Made by a program: the position numbers and the translations under genes
From: Bradyrhizobium sp.
GTDB lineage: Bacteria > Pseudomonadota > Alphaproteobacteria > Rhizobiales > Xanthobacteraceae
NCBI RefSeq assembly: GCF_022844465.1
Contig: NZ_JALHLP010000003.1
Location: forward strand, 310,001-374,000
DNA length: 64,000 bases
Direction of reading: 5' to 3'
In this document: in pieces, positions 1-9,448 of the stretch
How the letters are laid out: each line of letters starts with the position of its first letter
How positions within the stretch are numbered: position 1 is the first letter of the stretch
Notes under the pieces: model-generated
What the model was told of the DNA's origin: nothing
The model's database searches: none
What the model saw: only the letters and a program-made list of their open reading frames with translations

Positions 1-1151
1 TCGGTGCGCAACCGGTCCATCTGGCCGAGCTTCTTCAGGAACGCCTTGTGCGCCTCGACCCCCTGCGCCAGCGCGATCTTGGCCGCGCCGACGTTCGAGG
101 AAAAGGTGAACACTTCCGACAACGTGATCGGCCGGCCGACCGGGTGGGTGTCGTGAATGGTGAACTTGCCGAAGCGCAGCTCGCCGCGCCCGTCATAGAG
201 CGTGTTGAGGTTGGCCTTGCCCGAATCCAGCGCCATCGCCAGCGTCAGCGCCTTGAAGGTCGATCCCATTTCGAACACGCCCGTCGTCAGGCGGTTGATG
301 CGCTCGGGATCGTGCGCCTCCTTCGGATTGTTCGGATCGAAATCCGGCAGCGACACCAGCGCCACGATCTCGCCGGTCCTGACGTTGGAGACGAGGCCAG
401 AGGCTGCCTTGGCCTTGTATTTTTCCTTTGCCTTCATCAACTCGTCGCGCAGCGCGTGCTCGACGCGCAGGTCGATCGACAATTCCACCGGCCGCTGCAG
501 GCGATCGGTCGCAAAGCCGGCGCGGTGCAGGTCGGCCAGACCGTTATTGTCCAGCCATTTCTCCATTCCGGCGATGCCCTGGTTGTCGACATTGACGAGA
601 CCGATCAGGTGCGCGACCGAGGCGCCGGTGGGATAGACGCGCTTGTTCTCGCGCAGGAAGCCGATGCCGGGAATGCCCAGCCGATGAATGTCGTGCTGTT
701 GCTTCGGGGTGATTTCGCGCTTCAGCCAGACGAAGCCCTTGCGCGACGACAGGCGCTCGCGAACCTCCTTGGTGTCGAGGTCCGGCAATGCTGCCGTCAA
801 CAGCTCGATCGCCTCGTCCTTGTCGATGATACGTCGCGGCTCGCCGAACAGGCTCGGCGCCTTGACGTCGGTCGCCAGTATTGCGCCGTTGCGATCGACG
901 ATGTCGGGCCGCGCGGTTGCGATCGCGTCCTGCGAGGCGGAGCGCCGGGCGCCATGGCTGTCGGCGCCGGCGGCAAACATCACCAGCCGGCCCGCCAGCA
1001 CGGCGTAGACGACGGCGAAGGCCAGGATCGCAAGCCCGACGCGCGCCCGCGCCTTCGCGGCGCGATCGACGTTGCGCCCGTAAAGCAGACTGCGGATCAA
1101 CCGCTGCCGCCATGGTTCCGCCAGCCTGGCGATGGGCCTCCGGCCGGTCAT
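1..1151 (-). CDS. ftsI: Peptidoglycan D,D-transpeptidase FtsI (PBP3), 5' part; cut by window edge
   Basis: Septal peptidoglycan cross-linking enzyme of the divisome, anchored in the inner membrane with a periplasmic catalytic domain. The gene runs leftward out of the window, so about 383 codons are visible. An N-terminal hydrophobic segment (AILAFAVVYAVLAG) is followed by the PBP dimerisation region. The transpeptidase domain begins with the active-site box S-T-F-K (context EMGSTFKA, around 245-265) and continues with S-S-N (context FTFSSNVGAAK, near 125). The KTG box would lie beyond base 1. The ATG at 1151 overlaps the ftsL stop (ATGA). Order rsmH-ftsL-ftsI is the standard start of the dcw cluster, which supports the call. 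No reading-frame defect is visible. Confidence 0.95.
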   Translation of the reverse strand, partial: MTGRRPIARLAEPWRQRLIRSLLYGRNVDRAAKARARVGLAILAFAVVYAVLAGRLVMFAAGADSHGARRSASQDAIATARPDIVDRNGAILATDVKAPSLFGEPRRIIDKDEAIELLTAALPDLDTKEVRERLSSRKGFVWLKREITPKQQHDIHRLGIPGIGFLRENKRVYPTGASVAHLIGLVNVDNQGIAGMEKWLDNNGLADLHRAGFATDRLQRPVELSIDLRVEHALRDELMKAKEKYKAKAASGLVSNVRTGEIVALVSLPDFDPNNPKEAHDPERINRLTTGVFEMGSTFKALTLAMALDSGKANLNTLYDGRGELRFGKFTIHDTHPVGRPITLSEVFTFSSNVGAAKIALAQGVEAHKAFLKKLGQMDRLRT

Positions 1152-1540
1152 GGCTTGCCTCCGGGCGACGGCACCGAGCCGGTGACGGAGCCGGCGTCGG
1201 TGGCGGCCTCGATGGTGTTGATCATCGCGCCGATCGGATCGACGGCGCCGGGCCTGGCGAAGTGCGGCGGCCGCTCCGGCAGATTCTTCAACTGGTCATA
1301 CTGCGTGGCGACCAGCGGCTTCAGCGCGAGATGGCGATCGGCCAGACCTTGCAGCCGCAGCGGCGCATCGAGCCTGGCCCAATCCGCGCGCAGCGCCGCG
1401 ATGGCGTCGCGCTGCTCGCGAATTTCCGCGTGCAGGCGCAGCACGCGCTCCACCCGCGCCGTCGATTCCATCTTGATCCGGTAGACATAGGCCGCCGCGA
1501 ACACCAGCACGCCGATGACGAGGAGATGAACGACGCGCAC
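1148..1540 (-). CDS. ftsL: Cell division protein FtsL
   Basis: Small bitopic divisome protein, expected to work with FtsB/FtsQ to recruit and activate FtsW-FtsI. About 130 residues: a short N-terminus, one membrane helix (VHLLVIGVLVFAAAYVYRI), then a periplasmic coiled-coil-like stretch rich in R, E and L (VERVLRLHAEIREQRDAIAA). The sequence family is weakly conserved, so the call rests on size, topology and position between rsmH and ftsI. I chose the GTG at 1540. It lies 2 nt past the rsmH stop and has a strong Shine-Dalgarno (AGGGGAGG) about 6 nt upstream, inside the rsmH end. The in-frame ATG further upstream at 1579 would overlap rsmH and lacks such a site. Confidence 0.85.
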   Translation of the reverse strand: MRVVHLLVIGVLVFAAAYVYRIKMESTARVERVLRLHAEIREQRDAIAALRADWARLDAPLRLQGLADRHLALKPLVATQYDQLKNLPERPPHFARPGAVDPIGAMINTIEAATDAGSVTGSVPSPGGKP

Positions 1541-1542
1541 GA

Positions 1543-2538
1543 TCAGCCTCCCCTCATGACATCGGCAACAACAGGCCATGCCGGCAGGCGTGCCGCCGCA
1601 TGGGCCGGCGCCGCGGTGCGCTCGGCGGCGCGCAGCTTGGCGGAACGCGCGCGCGGATTGGCGGCGATTTCCGCCGCATCGGGCGTCACCGGACGCTTGG
1701 TCAGAATCCGGAAACTCGGCGCGGTCTGAGCGATTTCGGGCAGATGCCGCGAACCGCCGCCGGACTTGCCGCGGGCGTTGAAGAAATCCTTGACGATGCG
1801 GTCTTCCAGCGAATGGAACGAGACCACCACCAGCCGGCCGCCGGGCTTGAGCACCCGCTCGGCCGCCGCAAGCGCCAGGTGCAATTCGTCCAGTTCGGCG
1901 TTGACGAAGATCCTCAGCCCCTGAAACGTGCGCGTCGCCGGGTGGATTTCGTTCGGCTTCGAGCGCACCACCTTGCCGACGATGTCGGCCAGCGCCCTGG
2001 TGGTGGTGATCGGCGCCTCTTTCCGCGCAGCGACGATGGCGCGCGCGACGGCGCGCGAATGGCGCTCTTCGCCGAAGATATAGATGATTTTTGCGAGATC
2101 GGCCTCGGAGGCCCGCGCCACGATTTCGGCGGCGGTCGGGCCGTCATGGCCCATCCGCATGTCGAGCGGACCCTCCAGACGGAACGAGAAGCCGCGTTCG
2201 GCCTGATCGAGCTGCATCGACGACACCCCGACATCCATCACCACGCCCTCGACCGCGGTCGCTCCTTGCGCGGCGCAGATGTCGGCGAGTTCCGAGAAGC
2301 GTCCCTCGGCCAGGATCAGCCGGCTGGCCGACCGCTCGACCAGATCGCGCCCGCCGGCGATCGCCGATCGGTCGCGGTCGATGCCGATGACGCGGGTTCC
2401 CGCGATTTCGAGGATCGCGCGGCTGTAGCCGCCGGCGCCGAAGGTCGCATCGACATAGACGCCGCCGGCGCGGGGATTGAGCATCTCGACCGCCTGGCGG
2501 CCGAGCACGGCGATATGGCGTGACGCAGCCGGATTCAT
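1543..2538 (-). CDS. rsmH: 16S rRNA (cytosine1402-N4)-methyltransferase RsmH (MraW)
   Basis: SAM-dependent methylation of C1402 in 16S rRNA. The product has 331 residues, close to the family length of about 310-340. Visible marks are the N-terminal [13 protein letters not shown], the SAM-binding glycine loop [39 protein letters not shown], and [13 protein letters not shown] in the second half; together these are diagnostic of the family. The ATG at 2538 gives the standard N-terminus [13 protein letters not shown]; the reading frame stays open further upstream but that part has no family resemblance. First gene of the visible dcw cluster. No mraZ is recognisable upstream, where many bacteria have it. 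Confidence 0.95.
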   Translation of the reverse strand: MNPAASRHIAVLGRQAVEMLNPRAGGVYVDATFGAGGYSRAILEIAGTRVIGIDRDRSAIAGGRDLVERSASRLILAEGRFSELADICAAQGATAVEGVVMDVGVSSMQLDQAERGFSFRLEGPLDMRMGHDGPTAAEIVARASEADLAKIIYIFGEERHSRAVARAIVAARKEAPITTTRALADIVGKVVRSKPNEIHPATRTFQGLRIFVNAELDELHLALAAAERVLKPGGRLVVVSFHSLEDRIVKDFFNARGKSGGGSRHLPEIAQTAPSFRILTKRPVTPDAAEIAANPRARSAKLRAAERTAAPAHAAARLPAWPVVADVMRGG

Positions 2539-3067
2539 ACGCCGGCCCCTGGCGTATTCCGGCCCACGGATTGAGAACTGACAGCGAACGGGCCCATTGC
2601 GCCTCAAACCTCCGCGCTTTGCCGGCCTTGTCCGGCCAATGAGCCGCGGCCCGGCGCGATCGCCGTTCCCTGCCCGGCCCCGCCATGGCTGTATTCCGAA
2701 GGGAACTTGCTGGGCTGCCATGGCGTTTCGGGCGTGAAAGAGGGCCTCCGCCGTCCCCGACGCCGGTTCGGCTCTTCACCACTTAGTAACGGCACCCAGC
2801 GTTAAGAAAGCGTTGATGGTCGGCGCCTGCTTCAGCGTGCTTTTGCCGGCGCCAGGCGTTCCGTCGAAAGGCGGGGATAGAACAGCTTTGCCGGATTGCG
2901 CCGGCCGCAGGGTAAAGGAATAGTAAACAGCGTTATCGCTCGGGAACGCAGAGTTGCCGTTGTCTTGCCCGGTTTGAGTTCGAGAAATGACTTCTGGTAC
3001 GTTCGCATCTGCTGGTATTGATTCAAAGCGTCAACGCGCCCTTCCGCTTCCCGGGGCCAACGCCGGT
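2539..3067. other. Gene-free divergent region between rsmH and the amidase gene
   Basis: About 530 bases separate rsmH (leftward) from the amidase (rightward). Short open frames here have no recognisable family and are arginine/proline-rich shadow translations. The region must hold the dcw promoter(s) and the amidase promoter. The part nearest rsmH (2540-2780) is GC-rich and could be a long 5' leader of the division operon. Bases 2780-3000 are more AT-rich and are the likelier promoter zone. I could not place a convincing -35/-10 pair. Confidence 0.4.
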
Positions 3068-3856
3068 ATGCAGAGCTTCATCCCCGACACCTCGATTGCC
3101 TCGGATGTCATTCCGTCGGCGAACTACGGCGACCGCAACAACGGCCGCCTCGCCGACATGATCGTGCTGCACTACACCGGCATGCCGGACGTCGAAGGCG
3201 CGATCGCCCGGCTCTGCGCCCCCGGCACCGACGTTTCCGCGCATTACATCGTGCTGGAGGACGGCCGCATCGTGCAGTGCGTGCCGGAGAGCAAGCGCGC
3301 CTGGCACGCCGGCGCATCCTGCTGGGCCGGCGAGCAAGACATCAACTCCTGCTCGATCGGGATCGAGATCGTCAACCGCGGCCATGACTGGGGCTATCCG
3401 GACTTTCCGCTGCGCCAGATCGCCGCGGTGATCGCGCTGTGCCGCGGCATCATGCTCCGCCGCAAGGTGCCCTCGCACCGAGTGCTCGCGCATTCCGACG
3501 TTGCGCCGGGACGCAAGAAGGATCCCGGCGAAAAGTTTCCGTGGCATTCGCTGGCCAATTCCGGCGTGGGCCATTGGGTGCAGCCGGCGCCGATCGTGCG
3601 CGGCGAAACGCTCAGGCCCGGCAGCATCAGCGACGATGTCGCCGGCCTGCAGGCGGCGCTGGCGCGCTACGGCTACAACGTGCCGACCCACGGCAAGTTC
3701 GACGCCGCCACCCTGGAAGTCGTGGCCGCGTTCCAGCGCCACTTCCGCCCCGCGCGGATCGACGGCGTCGCCGATCATTCGACCGTCAGCACGCTGCATG
3801 CCCTGCTGGCGAGCTTGCCGGCGGATGCGGCGACGACTGTGCTCACGGCGAAGTAA
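3068..3856 (+). CDS. N-acetylmuramoyl-L-alanine amidase, AmpD-like, with C-terminal peptidoglycan-binding domain
   Basis: Zinc amidase (Amidase_2) that cleaves the MurNAc-L-Ala bond, most likely on anhydro-muropeptides during wall recycling. Seen from the ATG at 3068 (262 residues): MIVLHYTGM supplies the first zinc-ligand histidine, HRVLAHSDVAPGRKKDPG supplies the second histidine and the aspartate, and SIGIEIVNRG is the usual core strand. Residues from about 185 form a PG_binding_1 repeat (DDVAGLQAALARYGY ... LEVVAAFQRHFRP). An earlier in-frame ATG at 2987 would add 27 non-conserved residues; neither start has a strong ribosome site, and the later one matches the family N-terminus better. 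No signal peptide is seen from 3068, consistent with a cytosolic AmpD role. Confidence 0.87.
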   Translation: MQSFIPDTSIASDVIPSANYGDRNNGRLADMIVLHYTGMPDVEGAIARLCAPGTDVSAHYIVLEDGRIVQCVPESKRAWHAGASCWAGEQDINSCSIGIEIVNRGHDWGYPDFPLRQIAAVIALCRGIMLRRKVPSHRVLAHSDVAPGRKKDPGEKFPWHSLANSGVGHWVQPAPIVRGETLRPGSISDDVAGLQAALARYGYNVPTHGKFDAATLEVVAAFQRHFRPARIDGVADHSTVSTLHALLASLPADAATTVLTAK

Positions 3857-3986
3857 TTCCTTGCGGCCAGAAGCCCTTCGTCCGCCGATAACAGCGTACC
3901 AGCCCGAGCGTCGGTTGATTTCCCTCAAAGGCGAATGACCCATTTTCGGCGACAAGCCGGAAACGGGACGATCGCGGAATGGGCTG

Positions 3987-6275
3987 ATGTCATTTGAGCG
4001 CGTCATGCGATGGACACTGGTCGCGATCGCGCTCACCGGACTAGCAGCCGGACTTGCCGCCGCGCTGGCTGGCCGGCCGGCGTACGCCGATCTCTGCTGG
4101 ACGCTAGCAACCTTGCCCGTCATCGCGGGATTGGCGGTTTCTATTGTGCGCGACCTGTTGGCCGGGCGGCTCGGCGTAGATGCGATCGCGCTGGTATCGA
4201 TGGGTGCAGCGATCGCGCTCGGCCAGCCGCTGGCCGGGGCCGTCGTGGCGCTGATGTATTCCGGCGGCAACGTGCTCGAGGATATCGCCGTTGCCCGGGC
4301 CAAGCGTGACTTGCGATCGCTGGTCGACCGCGCGCCCCGGCAGGCGCATCGCCTTGCCGAGGGCCGCATCGAGGAGGTACCGATCTCCACGATCGCCGTC
4401 GGCGACCGGTTGCTGGTGCATGCGGGTGAAGTCGTACCTGTCGACGGCGTGATCAACTCGAACGCTGCGACGGTCGACGAATCGGCACTTACGGGCGAAC
4501 CGATTCCGGTTGCCAAGGCACGCGGCGCCGCCATCTTTTCCGGCTCGTTGAACGCCGGCGAGACCTTCGAGATGTCGGTGTCCGCTATCGCCGGCGAGAG
4601 CACCTATGCTGGCATCGTGCGGCTGGTGACCGCGGCGCAGACCGCCAAGGCACCGTTCGTGCGGCTGGCCGACCGCTATGCGCTGATCTTCCTGCCGGTC
4701 ACTCTGGCGCTCGCGCTCGTCGCCTGGCTGATCTCGGGCGATCTGCTTCGCAGCCTCGCCGTATTGGTTGCGGCAACACCGTGTCCGCTCATCCTGGCGG
4801 CGCCGATCGCCTTCATCGCGGGCGTGGCGCAAGCCGCGCGGCGCGGCATCCTCATCAAGGGCGGCGGGCCGCTGGAGGCGCTGGCGCGCGCGCATACCGT
4901 GCTGTTCGACAAGACCGGGACGCTGACGGTCGGCGGAGCGCGACTGCTCTCCGTCGAAGTGGCACCCGGCGAGACCGCTGACGAGATATTGATGCTGGGC
5001 GCCTCGCTGGAGCAGGCGTCGCATCATGTGATTGCCAACGCCATCGTCGAGGCAGCGGCCGATCGCGGCCTCAAGCTCGAACTACCCGAAGAGGTCAGGG
5101 AATCCATGGGCTCGGGGCTGCAAGGCATCATCGGCGGACGGCATGTCATCGCCGGTTCGCGCGAGATGGTCTTCACCGGAGAGCGCGTCGCCGATTGGGC
5201 AATTCGGGCCATGCGGCGCGCTTCATGGCGATCGGCGCTTATCGTCTTCATCGCGGTCGAAGGGCGGCCGGTCGGTGCATTGCTGCTGGCCGACGAACTG
5301 CGCTCCGACACGCCGCGGGCGATCCGCCTGCTGCGCGAGGCTGGCATTGCGCGAATCCTGATGGTCACCGGCGACCGCGCCGCCGCGGCGCAGGCGATCG
5401 GCGCCGCGCTCGATCTGGATGGCGTGCTCGCGGAACGTGTTCCTTCCGACAAGGTCGATGCGGTGCGCTCCGAGCAGCGGCTGCATCCGACCATCATGGT
5501 CGGCGATGGTATCAACGATGCGCCGGCGCTGGCGTCGGCCGACGTCGGGATCGCCCTCGGCGCGCGTGGCGCCAGCGCATCTTCGGAAGCAGCGGATGTG
5601 GTTATTCTCGCCGACCGCCTCGATCGGGTCGGCGAGGCGATCGCGATCGCGCGGCGCGCCCGGCACATCGCCATCCAAAGCATCATCGTGGGGATGGGAC
5701 TCTCGATGCTTGCCATGCTGGCGGCGGCGCTCGGCGGGCTGATGCCGGTGCCGGCCGCCATCCTTCAGGAGCTGATCGACGTTGCCGTGATCCTCAATGC
5801 GCTGCGTGCGCTCAAGCCGGCAGGCATCGGCAGCGGCAGAAGCATGACCGCTGCCGCGGGCCGCGAACTGCATCACAATCATCTCGAACTGCTCCGCAGT
5901 CTCGACCGGCTGCGGTCTATCGTGGACGCTCTCGACGATGCCATCCCCGAACGCGCCGCCGCGCTGATTGCCGAAGCGAATCTTCTGGTTCGCGACAAGG
6001 TGGTTGCGCATGAGCGCGACGACGAGGGCCACGTTTATCCTCAACTCGCCAGGGTGCTGCGGGAAACCCATGGGCTTTCGGCGATGAGCCGGGCGCACCG
6101 CGAGATACTGCATCTTGCCCGGCTGCTCGCCTCCGTGGCGAAGGAGTTGCCGTCGGAAGACATCGACCGCTATCTCATTCGCGACGCACAGCGGCTGATC
6201 GAGGCGATAGAGACCCTGGTGCGGCTTCACACGGCACAGGAAGAGGACATCTACGAGGCCGTCGCCGCGCGCTAG
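3987..6275 (+). CDS. P1B-5-type metal-transporting P-type ATPase with C-terminal hemerythrin-like domain
   Basis: ATP-driven transition-metal exporter of the inner membrane. Seen in 762 residues: three N-terminal membrane segments with no N-terminal metal-binding domain; an actuator loop with DESALTGEP; a membrane motif T264-P265-C266-P-L in place of the usual CPC; the phosphorylation site D308 (FDKTGTLT); and GDGINDAPA at about 506. After the last membrane helix, residues ~620-755 form a four-helix hemerythrin-like domain with candidate iron ligands in [23 protein letters not shown] and RLHTAQEED. Known: the TPC motif plus a hemerythrin tail defines P1B-5, whose studied rhizobial member (Sinorhizobium Nia) is linked to Ni and Fe transport. 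Metal specificity here is inferred. The stop shares a CTAG with the convergent sigma-factor gene. Confidence 0.9.
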   Translation: MSFERVMRWTLVAIALTGLAAGLAAALAGRPAYADLCWTLATLPVIAGLAVSIVRDLLAGRLGVDAIALVSMGAAIALGQPLAGAVVALMYSGGNVLEDIAVARAKRDLRSLVDRAPRQAHRLAEGRIEEVPISTIAVGDRLLVHAGEVVPVDGVINSNAATVDESALTGEPIPVAKARGAAIFSGSLNAGETFEMSVSAIAGESTYAGIVRLVTAAQTAKAPFVRLADRYALIFLPVTLALALVAWLISGDLLRSLAVLVAATPCPLILAAPIAFIAGVAQAARRGILIKGGGPLEALARAHTVLFDKTGTLTVGGARLLSVEVAPGETADEILMLGASLEQASHHVIANAIVEAAADRGLKLELPEEVRESMGSGLQGIIGGRHVIAGSREMVFTGERVADWAIRAMRRASWRSALIVFIAVEGRPVGALLLADELRSDTPRAIRLLREAGIARILMVTGDRAAAAQAIGAALDLDGVLAERVPSDKVDAVRSEQRLHPTIMVGDGINDAPALASADVGIALGARGASASSEAADVVILADRLDRVGEAIAIARRARHIAIQSIIVGMGLSMLAMLAAALGGLMPVPAAILQELIDVAVILNALRALKPAGIGSGRSMTAAAGRELHHNHLELLRSLDRLRSIVDALDDAIPERAAALIAEANLLVRDKVVAHERDDEGHVYPQLARVLRETHGLSAMSRAHREILHLARLLASVAKELPSEDIDRYLIRDAQRLIEAIETLVRLHTAQEEDIYEAVAAR

Positions 6276-7531
6276 GCCCTCCGGCTAGGCCCCTTGCAAT
6301 CGAGCTCCGCAATGCGTCGTTCGTAAAGCCGCCTTAAAGGCCCGAGTTGCGTCGCCGCCGTTGCCTTCAGATACGCCTCGCGCGCCGCCTCGTTCCGCCC
6401 CAGCCGGCGCAGCAGGTCGGCGCGCACCGCGGGCAGCAATTCGTAGCCCTTCAGTTTGCCGCGCGCTTCCAGCGCGCTGACCAGGTCGAGCGCCCGCGCC
6501 GGCCCGTCCACCATCGAGACCGCCGCGGCGTGATTGAGTTCGACGACGGGGGACGGGCTGATCCGCAGCAGCACTTCGTAGAGTCCGGCGATCTGCGGCC
6601 AGTCGGTATCCTCGTAACTTCCGGCGCGGGCATGCAGCGCGGCGATCGCCGCCTGGACCGCATAGGGTTGCGGCCGGCCCGGCATCTTCAGCACTTCATC
6701 CACGAGCTGCAAACCTTCCGATATCTGATTGCGATCCCACAGCCTTCGGTCCTGCTGCTCCAGCAACAGGATGTCGCCATCGGCGCTCGCCCGGCCGGCG
6801 CGCCGTGAATCGTGCAACAGCATCAGGGCCAGCAGACCCTTGACCTCGCCGCGCCCGGGCATCAGGGCGTCAAGCAGCCGCGCCAGCCGGATCGCTTCGC
6901 GCGCGAGATCCGGCCGCATCAGGTCTTCGCCGGCGGTTGCGGCGTAGCCTTCGGTGAACACGAGATAGATCACGGCCAGCACGCCGTGCAGCCGCGGCGC
7001 CAGCGCTTCGCGCTCCGGCACCTCATAGGGGATGCCGGCCAGGCGGATTTTCTGCTTGGCGCGCAGCAGTCGCTGCGCCATCGCGCCTTCGCCGACAAGA
7101 AACGCCCGTCCAACCTCGACCGTGGTCAGCCCGCACACCGTGCGCAGCGTCAGGGCGACCTGCACCTCGGCTGCAAAGGAAGGATGGCAGCACGTGAAGA
7201 TCAACCGCAGCATGTCGTCGTCGAGCGCGCTGTCCGCGGCCTCGCATGGCGCCGACGCGTTGAGCAGCAACTCATGCGTCAGTTCGTGCCGCTTACCCCT
7301 GAACACGATGTTGCGGCGAACGCGATCGATCGCCTTGTTGCGGCCGACATTCACCAGCCAGGCGCGCGGATTGGACGGTAGACCCACGGCGGGCCAGCGT
7401 TCCAGCGCCGCCGCAAACGCATCCTGCAAGGCATCTTCCGCCAGATCGAAATCGCCGACGAGGCGGATCAGGGTCGCCAGCGCCCGCCCCGCCTCGTCGC
7501 GAAATGTTTTTTCGATGTCGCGAGGTGTCAT
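6272..7531 (-). CDS. ECF42-type RNA polymerase sigma factor with C-terminal extension
   Basis: Extracytoplasmic-function sigma factor of 419 residues, far longer than a plain ECF sigma (~180-200). Region 2 is visible at the N-terminus ([41 protein letters not shown]), region 4 follows ([31 protein letters not shown]), and the remaining ~230 residues form a helical, TPR-like extension ([39 protein letters not shown]). Known: ECF42 factors have this extension and sit beside DGPF/YCII-domain genes, exactly as here; no anti-sigma factor is expected. The ATG at 7531 gives the conserved N-terminus. It is transcribed in the same direction as the upstream YCII gene, with a palindromic repeat between them. 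Confidence 0.9.
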   Translation of the reverse strand: MTPRDIEKTFRDEAGRALATLIRLVGDFDLAEDALQDAFAAALERWPAVGLPSNPRAWLVNVGRNKAIDRVRRNIVFRGKRHELTHELLLNASAPCEAADSALDDDMLRLIFTCCHPSFAAEVQVALTLRTVCGLTTVEVGRAFLVGEGAMAQRLLRAKQKIRLAGIPYEVPEREALAPRLHGVLAVIYLVFTEGYAATAGEDLMRPDLAREAIRLARLLDALMPGRGEVKGLLALMLLHDSRRAGRASADGDILLLEQQDRRLWDRNQISEGLQLVDEVLKMPGRPQPYAVQAAIAALHARAGSYEDTDWPQIAGLYEVLLRISPSPVVELNHAAAVSMVDGPARALDLVSALEARGKLKGYELLPAVRADLLRRLGRNEAAREAYLKATAATQLGPLRRLYERRIAELDCKGPSRRA

Positions 7532-7551
7532 GCGATTGCAATACCCGAGGG

Positions 7552-7672
7552 CCGTCATTCCGGGGCGATGCGAAGCATCGAACTGCGGTGCGCAACTGCG
7601 CACCTGAGAATCTCGAGATTCCCCGATGCGCAGTCGCGCATCTGAGGTTCGCTTCGCGCCCCGGAATGACGG
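7552..7672. repeat. Intergenic palindromic repeat, family 1 (copy A)
   Basis: About 121 bp bounded by inverted arms CCGTCATTCCGGGGCG (7552-7567) and CGCCCCGGAATGACGG (7657-7672), with further internal inverted pieces. It lies between the YCII gene and the sigma-factor gene of one putative operon. Similar elements occur at 9449, 37876, 51956 and 59581. Confidence 0.85.
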
Positions 7673-7680
7673 CCTCCCCA

Positions 7681-8031
7681 TCAATCATACACCCAGATCG
7701 GCCGCACCTCGATCGAACCGGTCCGCGCGCCGGGAATCCGCGCCGCGATCGCCAGCGCCGCATTGAGGTCTTTGGCCTCGATCAGGTAATAGCCGCCGAG
7801 CTGCTCGCGGGTTTCCGCGAACGGGCCGTCGGTGGTCAGCGTCTTGCCGTCGCGGACCCGCACGGTGGTCGCGGTGTGGGTGTCCTGCAGCCGGTCCCCG
7901 GCCTTGAAGTTGCCGCTCTGGATGATCGACTGGGTGAAGACGCCGTATTCCTCCATCATCTTCTTTCCCGTCGCCGCATCCATTTTCGCCGCCTCGGCCT
8001 CGTTCTCATAGATCATCAGCAGGTACTGCAT
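7681..8031 (-). CDS. YCII-related (DGPF-domain) protein, ECF42 partner
   Basis: Small cytosolic protein of 116 residues starting [15 protein letters not shown], with the signature [21 protein letters not shown] in the middle. That string contains the DGPF motif that names the family. The fold is a ferredoxin-like alpha/beta barrel; the biochemical role is not established. The gene lies upstream of, and in the same direction as, the ECF42 sigma factor, an arrangement conserved in many bacteria, so the two probably form one regulatory unit in which the YCII protein is a target or modulator. The ATG at 8031 is preceded on the minus strand by AAGAGGAGT, a good ribosome site. Confidence 0.9.
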   Translation of the reverse strand: MQYLLMIYENEAEAAKMDAATGKKMMEEYGVFTQSIIQSGNFKAGDRLQDTHTATTVRVRDGKTLTTDGPFAETREQLGGYYLIEAKDLNAALAIAARIPGARTGSIEVRPIWVYD

Positions 8032-8143
8032 TGCGGATACTCCTCTTGATCGGCGGGATCGCCGACAACCGGTCGAACCGGCCTGCCGCGAAACGACAGG
8101 TTCAGGATAATTTATTTTGGCCCGGGCCGAAGCCGTTCCCGGC

Positions 8144-8173
8144 TTGACCCGGCGGGCCGAAACCCCCATGCCT
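8144..8173 (+). promoter_or_regulatory. Possible rnpB promoter
   Basis: TTGACC at 8144-8149 and a weak -10-like ATGCCT at 8168-8173 (18 bp spacing) lie just upstream of the predicted 5' end of RNase P RNA at 8179. The -35 is good and the -10 is poor, so this is only a suggestion. Confidence 0.3.
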
Positions 8174-8178
8174 AGGGC

Positions 8179-8596
8179 GTCAGTCGGCCGGACGGCCGCT
8201 CCCGCTACGGTCGAAAGGCTGCGGGGGAGGAAAGTCCGGGCTCCATCGACATACGGTGCCGGATAACGTCCGGCGGGGGCGACCCCAGGGAAAGTGCCAC
8301 AGAGAACGAACCGCCCCGTCCTCGGACGGAGCAAGGGTGAAAAGGTGCGGTAAGAGCGCACCGCGTTTCCGGCAACGGAGACGGCATGGCAAACCACACC
8401 GGGAGCAAAACCGAATAGGGACGGCAACGCGGGCTGTTCGCGCAAGCGATAACACCCGCAGGGCGATGTCAGGCTCGCCGTCCGGGTAGGTTGCTCGAGG
8501 CCCTGCGCAAGCATGGCCCCAGAGGAATGGCCGTCACGTATCGTCCCGTGCAAGCGGGGCGATGCCCTACAGAACCCGGCTTACAGGCTGGCTGAT
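8179..8596 (+). ncRNA. rnpB: RNase P RNA (catalytic M1 RNA), bacterial type A
   Basis: Catalytic RNA of ribonuclease P, which matures tRNA 5' ends. Diagnostic pieces seen: the 5' core GAGGAAAGTCCGGGCTCC near 8227, GATAACGTCCGG and CCACAGAGAACGAACCGCC after it, AAGGGTGAAAAGGTGCGGTAAGAG in the specificity region (conserved words only), and the 3' core ACAGAACCCGGCTTACAGG near 8571-8587. The ends pair as helix P1: GTCAGTCGGCC (8179-8189) with GGCTGGCTGAT (8586-8596), G-U pairs allowed. The length of about 418 nt is normal for alphaproteobacteria. Open frames predicted across it on both strands are not genes. Confidence 0.96.
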
Positions 8597-8607
8597 ATCT
8601 AGACCAT

Positions 8608-8638
8608 GAGGGGTCCGGCGTGACGCGCCGGACCCCTC
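8608..8638. terminator. Strong hairpin between rnpB and the convergent hydrolase gene
   Basis: Inverted arms GAGGGGTCCGGCG (8608-8620) and CGCCGGACCCCTC (8626-8638), 13 bp perfect with a 5-nt loop. It lies just after rnpB and five bases from the stop of the opposing hydrolase gene, so it may stop transcription from both sides. The T-tract is short. Confidence 0.7.
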
Positions 8639-8643
8639 GCCAT

Positions 8644-9357
8644 TTAGGCCGCGATCTTCTGCAGCAGCGCCATCAGCGCTTCCGGCGCGGTGACGTTCGG
8701 CGAATGGCTGGCGTCGATCTCGTGGTAGCTCCAGGCGGGATCGCCCTTGGCCATCCTGGCGAACGGACCGAAGGTGTCGGCCGGCGTAATCCGCGTGGCG
8801 TAGATGTAGCTTCGCGGCAGCGTCAGCGGACCGCCCCGCAGCCTGAGCCTGGTCTCGAAGCATTTGATCGGCATGTCGACGCGGCGCGTCGAGAGCCACT
8901 CGACGTCGGCCGGCGAGGTGTCGGGCGGCGTCGGGTTCGGCGGCACCCGCCAGCCGCCGGCCTTGGCCAGCTCCTGCATCCGCAGCACAGCCGCCTGGTT
9001 CAAATCCAGCAACGACTGGCCGTCGTCGGGGACGAAAGCGTCGATATAGATGAGTTGCCTGACCTTGTCGCGGGCGCGGTCGGCGACGCCGGTCGCGACC
9101 ATGCCGCCATAGCTGTGGCCAACCAGCACGATGTCGCGCAGATCCTCGTATTTGATGACGTTGAGCACATCCTCGATGTGCGTATCCAGGTCGATCGAAG
9201 GGTTGGCCAGATGCGCGCGCTCGCCGAGACCGGTGTAGCTCGGGGTGACCAGCCGGTGTCCGGCCGCCTGCATCAGCGGGTGCATCTTCTTCCAGGCCCA
9301 ACCGGCCGACCATGCGCCGTGGCAAACCAGAAAGGTTTTCGAGGAGGCTGAGCTCAT
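8644..9357 (-). CDS. Alpha/beta hydrolase
   Basis: Cytosolic serine hydrolase of 237 residues, probably an esterase acting on a small ester; the substrate is unknown. The N-terminus FLVCHGAWSAGWAWKKM carries the HGxW oxyanion motif. The nucleophile elbow is GHSYGG (serine about residue 92), an acid is expected after the sixth strand, and the catalytic histidine is in EIDASHSPN near the C-terminus. Sequence style (HGAW...GHSYGG...DASHSP) resembles the plant methylesterase / salicylate-binding esterase branch and its bacterial relatives. No signal peptide. It is monocistronic, convergent with rnpB, and divergent from the TauE-like gene across a palindromic repeat. Confidence 0.85.
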   Translation of the reverse strand: MSSASSKTFLVCHGAWSAGWAWKKMHPLMQAAGHRLVTPSYTGLGERAHLANPSIDLDTHIEDVLNVIKYEDLRDIVLVGHSYGGMVATGVADRARDKVRQLIYIDAFVPDDGQSLLDLNQAAVLRMQELAKAGGWRVPPNPTPPDTSPADVEWLSTRRVDMPIKCFETRLRLRGGPLTLPRSYIYATRITPADTFGPFARMAKGDPAWSYHEIDASHSPNVTAPEALMALLQKIAA

Positions 9358-9448
9358 TGGCGCGTTTCCATGATGTTGTGGTTGAAGACTTGGAGGGCGA
9401 TAGTAGCGTGACGGGCCGACGTGTAAACGTCGCCGGAAATCTCACCAT

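Noticed and set aside
2604..2795. 63-codon minus-strand open frame as a possible mraZ
   Set aside because: Arg/Pro/Gly-rich translation with no MraZ motif.
8180..8489. Several short open frames over 8180-8490
   Set aside because: They fall inside RNase P RNA, which explains the sequence fully.
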